A DNA stretch of 64,000 nucleotides, from NCBI RefSeq assembly GCF_010728725.1, contig NZ_AP022606.1, positions 1,116,001 to 1,180,000 of the forward strand, given 5' to 3'. The stretch's first letter is position 1. Each line of letters opens with the position of its first letter. The notes beneath the pieces were generated by a model. It had not been told where the DNA came from. It saw nothing but the letters and a program-made list of their open reading frames with translations, and did not search any database. The translations under genes were made by a program, and so were the position numbers. Positions 11,288 through 18,525 of this stretch are shown here, piece by piece. Origin of the DNA: Mycobacterium branderi (GTDB lineage: Bacteria > Actinomycetota > Actinomycetes > Mycobacteriales > Mycobacteriaceae).

Positions 11288-11742
11288 ATGACTGCGCCGA
11301 TCTGGATGGCGTTCCCGCCCGAAGTGCACTCGACGTTGCTGAGCAGCGGAGCTGGTCCGGGGCCGTTGCTGGCGTCCGCCGCCGCGTGGGACTCGCTGAG
11401 CACCGAATACGCCTCCGCCGCAGACGAACTCACTGCTGTGCTGGAAGCGGTGCAAGCCGGCGCATGGGAGGGCTCCAGCGCGGAGTCCTACGTTGCCGCC
11501 CACGCTCCTTACCTGGCCTGGCTGATGCAGGCCAGCGCGGACAGCGCCGCGACGGCCGCCCAGCAGGTGAGCGCGGCAACCGCTTACGCAACCGCATTGG
11601 CCACCATGCCGACGCTGGCCGAACTGGCGGCCAACCACGCCACCCATGCCGTGTTGCTGGCGACCAATTTCTGAACGACGATCGGTTCGGTGGCGGACCG
11701 ACCGTTCCGATGGTGCCGGGCAGCTGGGAGATCAGCTCTTGA
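11288..11742 (+). pseudogene. PPE pseudogene, internally deleted relative of PPE4
   Basis: The ATG at 11288, with GGAAGAGG in front, opens [20 protein letters not shown], nearly identical to PPE4 at 1717-3153. The match runs about 128 residues to ATNF and then meets TGA at 11672-11674. In the next frame the sequence resumes with DDRFGGGPTVPMVPGSW, which is the C-terminal PxxPxxW motif of a PPW-type PPE protein, ending at 11740-11742. So roughly the middle 330 residues are missing and the tail is out of frame. The gene points away from eccA3, and its tail overlaps the stop of the convergent methyltransferase by 11 bp. A short PPE-domain peptide could still be made. Confidence 0.88.
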
Positions 11743-12637
11743 CCGCGCTGACCAACGTGTTGCGGGCGATCATCGGCGCCGCCTCGGTACCCGGCTCCGG
11801 AACCGGTCGGCCGACTTCCCGTAGGTAGTCCCCCAGCGGCGTCGGCACGGCGTTCCAGCCGCGCTCACCGAACCACTGGTCGGCCGGTGCGCACTGCTCG
11901 TTGTAGACCAACTGGAAGAACAGCCGCTGATCGCCTTCGGCTCTTGCTGCACGTTCTTCCTCGACCGCGGCGGCGAACTCCTCCGGCGGCATCGGGGCCC
12001 CGTCCTCCAGGCCCACACGGCTGCCGGGGGCGGCCAATGCATCGATCCCGGTGAACAACTGATGCTGCGCGGTGGCCGGAAGGTAGATCAGCAGACCTTC
12101 GGCAATCCAGGCCGACGGCTTGGCCGGGTCAAAGCCGCTGTCCCGCAACGCCTGTGGCCAGTCCTCCCGCAGGTCGACGGCAACCTCACGACGCTCGGCA
12201 CGTGGCTGGGCGCCGTGTTCGGCAAGCACTTCGCGCTTGAACTCCAGCACCTGAGGCTGGTCCAACTCGAAGATCGTCGTGCCGCCGGGCCAGGGCAGCC
12301 GGTAGGCGCGGGAGTCCAGCCCCGCCGCCAAGATGACCACCTGGCGGACGCCTGCGTCGGCCGCCTGCCGGAAGTAGTTGTCGAAATACTTGGTGCGGGC
12401 GCCCTGGAAGTTGACGAAGTGCCGGCCGAAATCGTCTGTCTTCAATTGGTGGTCGGGCACTTTGCCGTCGAGCACACCGGCCCAGTCGCCACCCACCGCG
12501 CGACAGAACACTTCGGCGAACGGGTCGACGGCCAGTGGGTCGGGCTTTTGCGCCTCCAAAGCACGGGCGGTGGCCACGAATAACGCGGTCGAACCGACAC
12601 TCGTCGTGATGTCCCAGGTGTCATTCTCAGTACGCAT
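11732..12637 (-). CDS. Putative S-adenosylmethionine-dependent methyltransferase (LCMT-like family)
   Basis: 301 residues, from the family of many mycobacterial paralogues annotated as putative SAM-dependent methyltransferases (leucine carboxyl methyltransferase fold). Visible motifs are [16 protein letters not shown] (SAM-binding loop, about residue 100), [12 protein letters not shown], and [11 protein letters not shown]. The ATG at 12637 gives [20 protein letters not shown], a typical start; upstream in-frame codons lack family sequence. The substrate is unknown. In position it corresponds to Mtb Rv0281, next to the ESX-3 locus. It is convergent with the PPE pseudogene, whose tail overlaps its last codons. 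Confidence 0.85.
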   Translation of the reverse strand: MRTENDTWDITTSVGSTALFVATARALEAQKPDPLAVDPFAEVFCRAVGGDWAGVLDGKVPDHQLKTDDFGRHFVNFQGARTKYFDNYFRQAADAGVRQVVILAAGLDSRAYRLPWPGGTTIFELDQPQVLEFKREVLAEHGAQPRAERREVAVDLREDWPQALRDSGFDPAKPSAWIAEGLLIYLPATAQHQLFTGIDALAAPGSRVGLEDGAPMPPEEFAAAVEEERAARAEGDQRLFFQLVYNEQCAPADQWFGERGWNAVPTPLGDYLREVGRPVPEPGTEAAPMIARNTLVSAVKS

Positions 12638-12722
12638 AGCACCGACACTACGGCAACCGGCTGAAACGCCATTCCCGGTGCGGCGCAACCGGAATAGCTA
12701 GCGATCGCAGCGCCGCGAAGTG

Positions 12723-12753
12723 TGATGCTACTGATGCGGTACCGTAGGCATCA
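12723..12753. promoter_or_regulatory. Candidate VapB operator overlapping the vapB start
   Basis: Two copies of TGATGC (12723-12728, 12732-12737) face one GCATCA (12748-12753). The GGTACC hexamer lies between them and the last base is the A of the vapB ATG. No Shine-Dalgarno sequence precedes this ATG, so a leaderless transcript is possible. Ribbon-helix-helix antitoxins normally bind such dyads to repress their own operon; that role here is inferred. Confidence 0.5.
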
Positions 12754-13007
12754 TGCGCACCACGGTATCGATCTCTGACGAACTCCTGGCGGCCGCCAAG
12801 CGGCGGGCACGCGAACGAGGACAATCGCTCGGGGCGGTGATCGAGGATGCCCTTCGCCGCGAACTCGCCGCGGCGCCCGACTCCAAGCCGCGACCGAAAG
12901 TCCCGATATTCCACGGCACCGGCCCACGGCCGGGCCTGGAGTTGACCTCCAACCGCGCCTTGGCCGAAGTTCTCGACGAAGGTCTCGACCTGAACAGGCG
13001 TCGGTGA
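12753..13007 (+). CDS. vapB: VapB antitoxin (ribbon-helix-helix)
   Basis: 84 residues. The N-terminal ribbon-helix-helix segment [20 protein letters not shown] (residues 1-20) plus the following helix bind DNA. The C-terminal tail (about 45-84, with [17 protein letters not shown]) is the part that in VapB proteins wraps the toxin active site. It is followed immediately by vapC. By position between the Rv0276 and Rv0281 homologues it corresponds to Mtb VapB25 (Rv0277A). It probably autoregulates through the dyad over its start codon. Confidence 0.85.
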   Translation: MRTTVSISDELLAAAKRRARERGQSLGAVIEDALRRELAAAPDSKPRPKVPIFHGTGPRPGLELTSNRALAEVLDEGLDLNRRR

Positions 13008-13009
13008 GG

Positions 13010-13438
13010 ATGTTCCTTCTCGACGTCAACGTGGTGCTGGCCGCTCACCGGGGTGACCACCCGGATCACCCGACTGTCCGCCCCTGGTTCGATCAACTGC
13101 TCGCTGGTGACGAGCCCTTTGGCGTGCCGAACGTGGTGTGGGCGTCGTTTCTTCGATTGGCGACAAATCGCCGGATCTTTGAGATCCCGACACCGCTAGC
13201 CGCGGCATTCGCCTTCATCGAGGCGACCAATGCCCAACCACACCATCTCCCCGCGAACCCCGGCCCACGACACCTGACGCTGCTCCGCGAAATCGCCGAG
13301 GAGGCCGATGCCTCCGGCGACCTGATTCCCGACGCGGTGCTCGCCGCAATCGCCGCCGAACATCACTGTGCAGTGGTAACTCTCGATCGCGACTTCGCCC
13401 GGTTCACCGCGGTGCGCCACATCCGGCCGACGGTGTGA
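13010..13438 (+). CDS. vapC: VapC toxin, PIN-domain ribonuclease
   Basis: 142 residues with the PIN-domain fold. The N-terminal Asp is in [15 protein letters not shown]; downstream acidic residues are in [14 protein letters not shown] and TLDRDF. The region [14 protein letters not shown] is characteristic of the VapC25/29/33/37/39 group in Mtb. The toxin cleaves structured RNA with Mg2+ until VapB blocks it. I start at ATG 13010, two bases after the vapB stop; a GTG at 13004 overlapping that stop is the alternative. The strand is opposite to both neighbours, as for vapBC25 in Mtb. Confidence 0.87.
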   Translation: MFLLDVNVVLAAHRGDHPDHPTVRPWFDQLLAGDEPFGVPNVVWASFLRLATNRRIFEIPTPLAAAFAFIEATNAQPHHLPANPGPRHLTLLREIAEEADASGDLIPDAVLAAIAAEHHCAVVTLDRDFARFTAVRHIRPTV

Positions 13439-14353
13439 TCACACCAACGGGAGGCCCCTCTTGATCCGCCGGTCCAGATCCCACAGCAGCACGTTGAACG
13501 GGAATTTCCGGACGAACCGCGGCATCAGGTTGTTGGCGAACCGCAGCACGGCCATCAACCGGTCGAACCGACGCTGCTTGGCGGCGTCCCACTCGAAGCG
13601 CATCTCGTCGCGGAACCGTTGCGGCAGAAAGCCGGCGGTGATCAGCAGGCCGAAACTGTCCAGCCAGCGCTGTACCGGCCCGGGCAGTGTCACGCCGGGC
13701 ATCCGGCCCACCGCGATCGGATAGAGGTACTCGCGCACGGCGTCGTCGATGTGCACCTTGTCCAGCGACTCCTGCCAGTACCGGTCGAACGCGGCGCGAT
13801 CGGCCGGCCACATCTCCGGCGGAACCTGCAGAGTGGTGCCCAGCGCCATCCCCTCGCGATAGTGCCGCTCGGCCTCGTCGTCGTCCATTTCGCCGACGAA
13901 GATGCGGTAGATGTCGACCCCGCCCTTGTACAGGCAGGCGCCGACCCAGCGCTGCAACTCCGGGTCGAATGCGTTGTAGGCCACCGGGCTTTCGTCCGTC
14001 GAATACACCTGCGCGTGCGCACGGTTCACCGCCCGGCGAAACGCCGCCTTCTGCTCGTCGCTGCCCGCGCTGGCCACCGCCAGGTAGGTGAACGTGGTGC
14101 GCGCCCGCTTGATCGGATGCAGGTCGACGCGGCCGCTTTCCACCCGGCTTTCCAGCACGCCATAGCCGACGCCGGGACGGGCCAGTTGCATGATCACGTT
14201 GGCGGGGCCGGCCAGCAGCGCCACGCCCATCAGGCCGTCGTCCATGCCCGCCGCCCGCAGACGGCGGCGGTTGCGCCGGGCCAACCGCTGGTCGGGCGGA
14301 TCGCTCACCGCACGCTCGACCTGCCCGATGGGTTCGCTGATCGTCATCGCCAC
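13439..14353 (-). CDS. MpaB/DUF2236-family protein
   Basis: 304 residues, matching in length and place Mtb Rv0276. It belongs to the DUF2236/latex-clearing-protein-like (MpaB) family, helical proteins some of which bind haem b and act as oxygenases. Visible features are ANVIMQLARPGVGYGVLES near the N-terminus, a conserved core RARTTFTYLAVASAGS, and a basic C-terminus. The reaction is unknown for this member. It is divergent from a TetR gene across a 66-bp gap that holds a palindrome, so it is probably that regulator's target. It is convergent with vapC, whose stop abuts it directly. Confidence 0.8.
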   Translation of the reverse strand: MAMTISEPIGQVERAVSDPPDQRLARRNRRRLRAAGMDDGLMGVALLAGPANVIMQLARPGVGYGVLESRVESGRVDLHPIKRARTTFTYLAVASAGSDEQKAAFRRAVNRAHAQVYSTDESPVAYNAFDPELQRWVGACLYKGGVDIYRIFVGEMDDDEAERHYREGMALGTTLQVPPEMWPADRAAFDRYWQESLDKVHIDDAVREYLYPIAVGRMPGVTLPGPVQRWLDSFGLLITAGFLPQRFRDEMRFEWDAAKQRRFDRLMAVLRFANNLMPRFVRKFPFNVLLWDLDRRIKRGLPLV

Positions 14354-14402
14354 ACCTGCCCGCTAATTGTGAGAACGCCTGTTTCCTGATATTGCCGCCC
14401 GG

Positions 14403-14418
14403 TTGACTTCGATGTCAA
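14403..14418. promoter_or_regulatory. Palindrome in the MpaB-like/TetR divergent promoter
   Basis: A perfect 5-6-5 inverted repeat, TTGAC-TTCGAT-GTCAA, ends one base before the TetR start at 14420 and lies 50 bp from the divergent gene. Dyads in such gaps are usually the operator of the adjacent TetR protein. The binding assignment is inferred. Confidence 0.55.
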
Positions 14419-14419
14419 G

Positions 14420-15067
14420 ATGGTGGCCATGGCCCCGGCGGAGACGACGAGCGTGCGGCCCTATCGGGGCATCGATCCGGCCGAGCGACTGGCCGCGCGT
14501 CGCAGTCGCTTACTTGCCGCCGGTTTGGATTTGCTGGGCACCGATCAGCAGGACCCTGCCGAGCTGACCGTACGGGGTGTGTGCCGTCGCGCCGGGGTGG
14601 CCGCTCGCTACTTCTACGAGAGCTTCGCCAACAAGGACGAGTTCGTCGGCGCGGTGTTCGACTGGGTGATCGCCGACCTGGCCGCCACCACCCAGGCCGC
14701 GGTGGCCGCCGCACCTCCCGAGGAGCAGACCCGCGCCGGCATGGCCAACATCGTGCGCACCATCGACGGCGATCCGCGGGTGGGGCGTTTGCTGTTCAGT
14801 TCGCAGCCGGCCAACGCGGTCTTGGTGCGCAAACGCGAGGAGTCCAGCGCCCTGTTCGCAATGCTGTCCGGCCAGCACGCGGGCGCGGTGCTGAGGATGC
14901 AGCGCAACGACCGGATCACCGCCACCGCGCATTTCGTGGTTGGCGGCGTCGGGCAAACACTGAGCGCCTGGCTGGCCGGCGAGGTGCGGTTGGATTCCGA
15001 GCAGCTCGTCGACCACCTGGCTTCGCTGCTCGACGGATTGGCCGACCCGGCGCTTTACCGCGATTAG
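14420..15067 (+). CDS. TetR-family transcriptional regulator (Rv0275c-like)
   Basis: 215 residues. The N-terminal helix-turn-helix is in ELTVRGVCRRAGVAARYFYESFANKDEF (about residues 46-74), the standard TetR recognition helix with YFYE-F-NKDE. The C-terminal ligand domain ends DHLASLLDGL. ATG 14420 is the most upstream start after an in-frame stop; ATG 14429 is an alternative, and neither has a strong ribosome site. The gene is divergent from the MpaB-like gene and sits next to the palindrome at 14403-14418. Its stop overlaps that of the convergent glyoxalase-fold gene by 4 bp. The ligand is unknown. Confidence 0.85.
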   Translation: MVAMAPAETTSVRPYRGIDPAERLAARRSRLLAAGLDLLGTDQQDPAELTVRGVCRRAGVAARYFYESFANKDEFVGAVFDWVIADLAATTQAAVAAAPPEEQTRAGMANIVRTIDGDPRVGRLLFSSQPANAVLVRKREESSALFAMLSGQHAGAVLRMQRNDRITATAHFVVGGVGQTLSAWLAGEVRLDSEQLVDHLASLLDGLADPALYRD

Positions 15068-15639
15068 TTACCCACCGGCACCCGGCGGTCGGCCGCCGTC
15101 TTCGGCACGGCCTTGGCGTCGCTGCCGCTGAATTCCTTTGTCCAGCAAGCAAACTCGAGTGTGATGCCGTCCGGGTCCTGGAAGTAGAAGGATCGCACGT
15201 AGACGCCGGGGTGCAGCGTCGCCGAGACCTGCATCTCGCTCTCGTCGTGGTTGAGCACCGGACCGACCCGTACACCCTTTTCTTTGAGCCGCTTTCGGTA
15301 GTCGTCGAACTTCTCGGCGGGAACATGGAAGGCCAGGTGGTTCATCGTGCTGACCGCGCTGGTGATGTCCCCGATCCCGGGAATCGCAGCCGGAGACGAC
15401 ACACCCGGCACGCGGTCGGGGGCATCGGCGAACCAGAAGAACGCAACGCAGTCGCCGTTGCCGGCGTCGAAGAAGAAGTGCTGACCCTGACCGCCTGGCA
15501 GGTCCAGCGACTTGACCAGCGGCATGCCGAGGATGTTGCTGTAGAAGTCGACGGTGCGGGCCATGTCCGAACACACCAGCGCGACATGGTTGATCCCACC
15601 GAGTTCGAATTCGGGGTTGGGGTTGTGCGGCTTGATCAT
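15064..15639 (-). CDS. VOC-superfamily (glyoxalase/extradiol dioxygenase fold) protein
   Basis: 191 residues, like Mtb Rv0274 (193 aa). The vicinal-oxygen-chelate fold is visible as INHVALVCSDMARTVDFYSNILGMPLV at the N-terminus and MNHLAFHVP plus FYFQDPDGITLEFA in the second half. The metal-ligand candidates are His18, His113-117 and the Glu of LEFA. VOC enzymes use a divalent metal for isomerase, dioxygenase or lyase chemistry; the substrate here is unknown. I chose ATG 15639 because the open frame upstream has no family sequence. It is divergent from a second TetR gene, with a 22-bp palindrome between them. Confidence 0.82.
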   Translation of the reverse strand: MIKPHNPNPEFELGGINHVALVCSDMARTVDFYSNILGMPLVKSLDLPGGQGQHFFFDAGNGDCVAFFWFADAPDRVPGVSSPAAIPGIGDITSAVSTMNHLAFHVPAEKFDDYRKRLKEKGVRVGPVLNHDESEMQVSATLHPGVYVRSFYFQDPDGITLEFACWTKEFSGSDAKAVPKTAADRRVPVGN

Positions 15640-15697
15640 CTGCCGGGCTCCCGTCGGTCGGCGCGCGTATCGCTGATCCGTGCACGAAGATCTGGAT

Positions 15698-15719
15698 CTG
15701 AATCTAACATCAGATTCAG
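15698..15719. promoter_or_regulatory. Palindrome between the VOC gene and a TetR gene
   Basis: A perfect 8-6-8 inverted repeat: CTGAATCT, spacer AACATC, AGATTCAG. It lies 58 bp from the VOC start and 46 bp from the TetR start, so one dimeric repressor could control both directions. Assignment to the neighbouring TetR protein is inferred. Confidence 0.6.
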
Positions 15720-15765
15720 CTCTCTTCCAAGGGTCGCATGGGTCGCAGCGAAGGAGGCGCCACCG

Positions 15766-16413
15766 GTGTACACCGTGTCCGAGCAGCCCGGCCAGCGCGC
15801 CGACTTGCCCACGCATCGTGGCCGCCGAACCCAGGCCGCCATCGACGCCGCCGCCAGGGCCGTCATCGCGCGCAAAGGGATTCTGGCCGCCACCATCGCC
15901 GACATCGCCACCGAAGCAGGACGCTCGACGGCGTCGTTATACAACTACTACGACTCCAAAGAGGCGATGATCCGCGAGTGGGCGCTGCGATTTCGCGACG
16001 AAGCCAATCAGCGTGCGAAAACCGTTGTCCAGCATGGCCTTTCTAATCGCGAGCGGGCACACGAGGTGGCGGCAGCACACTGGCACACGTATCGCAACCG
16101 GCTCGCGGAGATGATCAGCGTGTCACAGCTGGCGATGGTCAGCGACGACTTCGCCCAGTACTGGGCCGAGATCTGCGCGGTCCCGGTCTCTTTCATCACC
16201 GAAACGGTGCGACGCGCACAGGCCGACGGGTACTGCGCCGACGACGACCCGGAGTTGATCGCGGTGGCGATCGTGGCGATGTTCAACCAGTTCTGCTACC
16301 TGCAGCTCAGCGGCGCTCGTTCGTATTTGGCCGGTGACCCAGACGACGAGGCTTGCATCAACACGCTGGCCAACATCTTCTACCGCGCCATCTACTACAA
16401 GGAGGTCCGCTGA
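15766..16413 (+). CDS. TetR-family transcriptional regulator (Rv0273c-like)
   Basis: 215 residues. The helix-turn-helix is in AATIADIATEAGRSTASLYNYYDSKEAM (about residues 45-72). The C-terminal domain contains a long helical ligand pocket. The start is GTG 15766, with AAGGAGG 8 bases upstream, an excellent ribosome site; the open frame extends far upstream without family sequence. It lies 1 bp before the hydrolase gene and is probably co-transcribed with it, and divergent from the VOC gene across a palindrome. A role in lipid or steroid catabolism is plausible from the neighbours but not shown. Confidence 0.87.
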   Translation: MYTVSEQPGQRADLPTHRGRRTQAAIDAAARAVIARKGILAATIADIATEAGRSTASLYNYYDSKEAMIREWALRFRDEANQRAKTVVQHGLSNRERAHEVAAAHWHTYRNRLAEMISVSQLAMVSDDFAQYWAEICAVPVSFITETVRRAQADGYCADDDPELIAVAIVAMFNQFCYLQLSGARSYLAGDPDDEACINTLANIFYRAIYYKEVR

Positions 16414-16414
16414 G

Positions 16415-17536
16415 ATGGCCACCCCTGGAGTCATTCGCGAGTTCATCGGACTGCCCTCACCCACCGCGCGTCGTGCCGGGGCGGGCGGAAACCCCTGTCA
16501 GGGGCTGTATCACCGCGGCGTCGGGCGCAAGCCGAAGGTCGCGATGATCGCAACCCACTACCAGATCGACTTCTCCGAGCACTATCTCGCGGACTACATG
16601 GCCACCCGCGGCATCGGGTTCCTCGGCTGGAACACAAGGTTCCGCGGCTTCGAAAGCAGCTTCTTGCTCGACCACGCCCTGGTTGACATCGGCGTCGGGG
16701 TGCGCTGGCTGCGCGAGGTCCAGAACGTGGAAACCATTGTGCTGCTCGGCAACTCCGGAGGCGGTTCCCTGATGGCGGCCTACCAGTCACAAGCGGTCGA
16801 GCCGAACGTAAACCCGCTGCCCGGCATGCGGCCCGCCAGCGGGTTGACCGAGTTGCTGCCCGCCGACGGCTACGTCGCCAGCGCCGCCCACCCCGGTCGT
16901 CCCGACGTGCTGACGGCATGGATGGACGCCGCCGTCATCGACGAGAACGACCCCATCGCCACCGATCCGGATCTTGATCTGTTCAACGAAAGCAACGGTC
17001 CACCGTTTTCCGAGGAGTTCGTCGCGCGCTACCGCTCGGCCCAGATCGCCCGTAACCACGCGATCACCGACTGGGCCGAAAAGGAGCTGAAACGTGTACG
17101 GGCAGCGGGGTTTTCCGATCGGCCGTTCACCGTGATGCGGACCTGGGCTGATCCGCGGATGGTCGACCCGGCCATCGAGCCCACCAAACGTCAGCCCAAC
17201 ATGTGCTACGCCGGGGTTCCGGCCAAGGCGAACCGGTCGGCGCACGGCATCGCGGCGGCCTGCACCTTGCACAACTGGCTGGGGATGTGGAGCCTGCGGA
17301 CCGCGCAGACCCGGGCCGAGCCGCATCTGGCGCGCATCACCTGCCCGGCGCTGGTTATCAACGCCGACGCCGACACCGGGGTCTTTCCCTCGGACGCCCA
17401 GCGCATCTACGACGCACTGGCCAGCACCGACAAGTCGATGTGCACCATCAACACCGACCACTACTTCACCACCCCCGGAGCGCGCAGCGAGCAGGCTGAC
17501 ACAATCGCCAAGTGGATTGCCAAAAGGTGGCGCTGA
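16415..17536 (+). CDS. Alpha/beta-hydrolase fold protein (Rv0272c-like)
   Basis: 373 residues (Mtb Rv0272c is 377). The nucleophile elbow is GNSGGGS (near residue 111). A late Asp (DADTGVFPS) and His (TDHYFTTPG) complete a plausible catalytic triad. There is no signal peptide. GGAGGT lies 8 bases before the ATG, and the gene starts 1 bp after the TetR stop, forming a two-gene unit. The substrate is unknown; esterase, thioesterase or C-C hydrolase activity are all possible. The following dehydrogenase gene overlaps its end. Confidence 0.82.
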   Translation: MATPGVIREFIGLPSPTARRAGAGGNPCQGLYHRGVGRKPKVAMIATHYQIDFSEHYLADYMATRGIGFLGWNTRFRGFESSFLLDHALVDIGVGVRWLREVQNVETIVLLGNSGGGSLMAAYQSQAVEPNVNPLPGMRPASGLTELLPADGYVASAAHPGRPDVLTAWMDAAVIDENDPIATDPDLDLFNESNGPPFSEEFVARYRSAQIARNHAITDWAEKELKRVRAAGFSDRPFTVMRTWADPRMVDPAIEPTKRQPNMCYAGVPAKANRSAHGIAAACTLHNWLGMWSLRTAQTRAEPHLARITCPALVINADADTGVFPSDAQRIYDALASTDKSMCTINTDHYFTTPGARSEQADTIAKWIAKRWR

Positions 17537-18483
17537 GAGTCCTCGCCCACTTTGTCCCCGGACAGAAGGTGCTGGATTTCGTTGCGCCCGAAACGGACTG
17601 GCTCGACGTCCGGTGGTGCGCCGGCGACGACGACAGCGCGTTCTACCGCGAGCTGCCCGACGCCGACGTGATCTGGCACGTGCTGCGGCCGCTGTCCGGG
17701 GACGACTTGCAGCGCGCCCCGAAGCTGCGGCTGGTGCACAAACTCGGCGCCGGGGTCAACACCATCGACGTGCAGGCCGCCACCGAGCAGGGCATCGCGG
17801 TGGCCAACATGCCCGGCGCCAACGCGCCGTCGGTGGCCGAGGGCGCGGTGCTGCTGATGCTGGCCGCGCTGCGCCGGCTGCCGGTGCTCGACCGGCTCAC
17901 CCGTGAGGGCCGCGGCTGGCCGTCCGACCCGCAACTGGGCGAAACCGTGCGCGACATCGGCGGCTGCACAGTCGGGATGGTCGGCTACGGCAACATCGCC
18001 AAACACGTCGGCCAAATCGTCGCCGCGATGGGCGCGACGGTGCTGCACACCAGCACCCGCGACGACGGCTTGCCGGGCTGGCGCGCGCTGCCGGACCTGC
18101 TGACCGCCAGCGACATCGTCTCGCTGCACTTGCCGTTGACGCCGTCGACGCGACGCCTGCTCGGCCGCGACGAGCTGGCCACCATGAAGCCCGGCGCGGT
18201 ATTGGTCAACACGTCGCGCGGCGAGATCGTCGACGAGGCAGCCTTGGTGGACGCGCTGCGCACCGGGCCGCTGGCGGCAGCCGGACTGGATGTGTTCGCC
18301 GTCGAGCCGGTGCCGCCGGACAACCCGCTGCTGAGCCTGGACAACGTGGTGCTGACCCCGCATGTCAGTTGGTACACCGCCGACACGATGCGGCGCTATC
18401 TGATCGAGGCCGTCGCCAACTGCCGTCGCCTGCGCGACGGGCAGCAGCTGGCCCATGTAGTCAACCAACCGACCGGTTATTAG
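17527..18483 (+). CDS. D-2-hydroxyacid dehydrogenase (SerA-like)
   Basis: 318 residues from GTG 17527 (an in-frame GTG at 17512 is possible). The NAD-binding Rossmann motif GYGNIA is near residue 160. Catalytic residues of the family are visible: Arg in NTSRGEIVDEAAL, Glu in VEPVPPDNPLL and His in LTPHVSWY. It lacks the C-terminal ACT domain of true 3-phosphoglycerate dehydrogenases, so the substrate may be another 2-hydroxy acid. It overlaps the hydrolase gene by about 10 bp and precedes fadE6. As I recall, Mtb has no such gene between Rv0272c and fadE6, so this is a gain here or a loss there. Confidence 0.85.
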   Translation: MALRVLAHFVPGQKVLDFVAPETDWLDVRWCAGDDDSAFYRELPDADVIWHVLRPLSGDDLQRAPKLRLVHKLGAGVNTIDVQAATEQGIAVANMPGANAPSVAEGAVLLMLAALRRLPVLDRLTREGRGWPSDPQLGETVRDIGGCTVGMVGYGNIAKHVGQIVAAMGATVLHTSTRDDGLPGWRALPDLLTASDIVSLHLPLTPSTRRLLGRDELATMKPGAVLVNTSRGEIVDEAALVDALRTGPLAAAGLDVFAVEPVPPDNPLLSLDNVVLTPHVSWYTADTMRRYLIEAVANCRRLRDGQQLAHVVNQPTGY

Positions 18484-18525
18484 ATTGAGGGTGGACGTGG
18501 CCCCTACGAAAGGCAGGGCAAGGCG

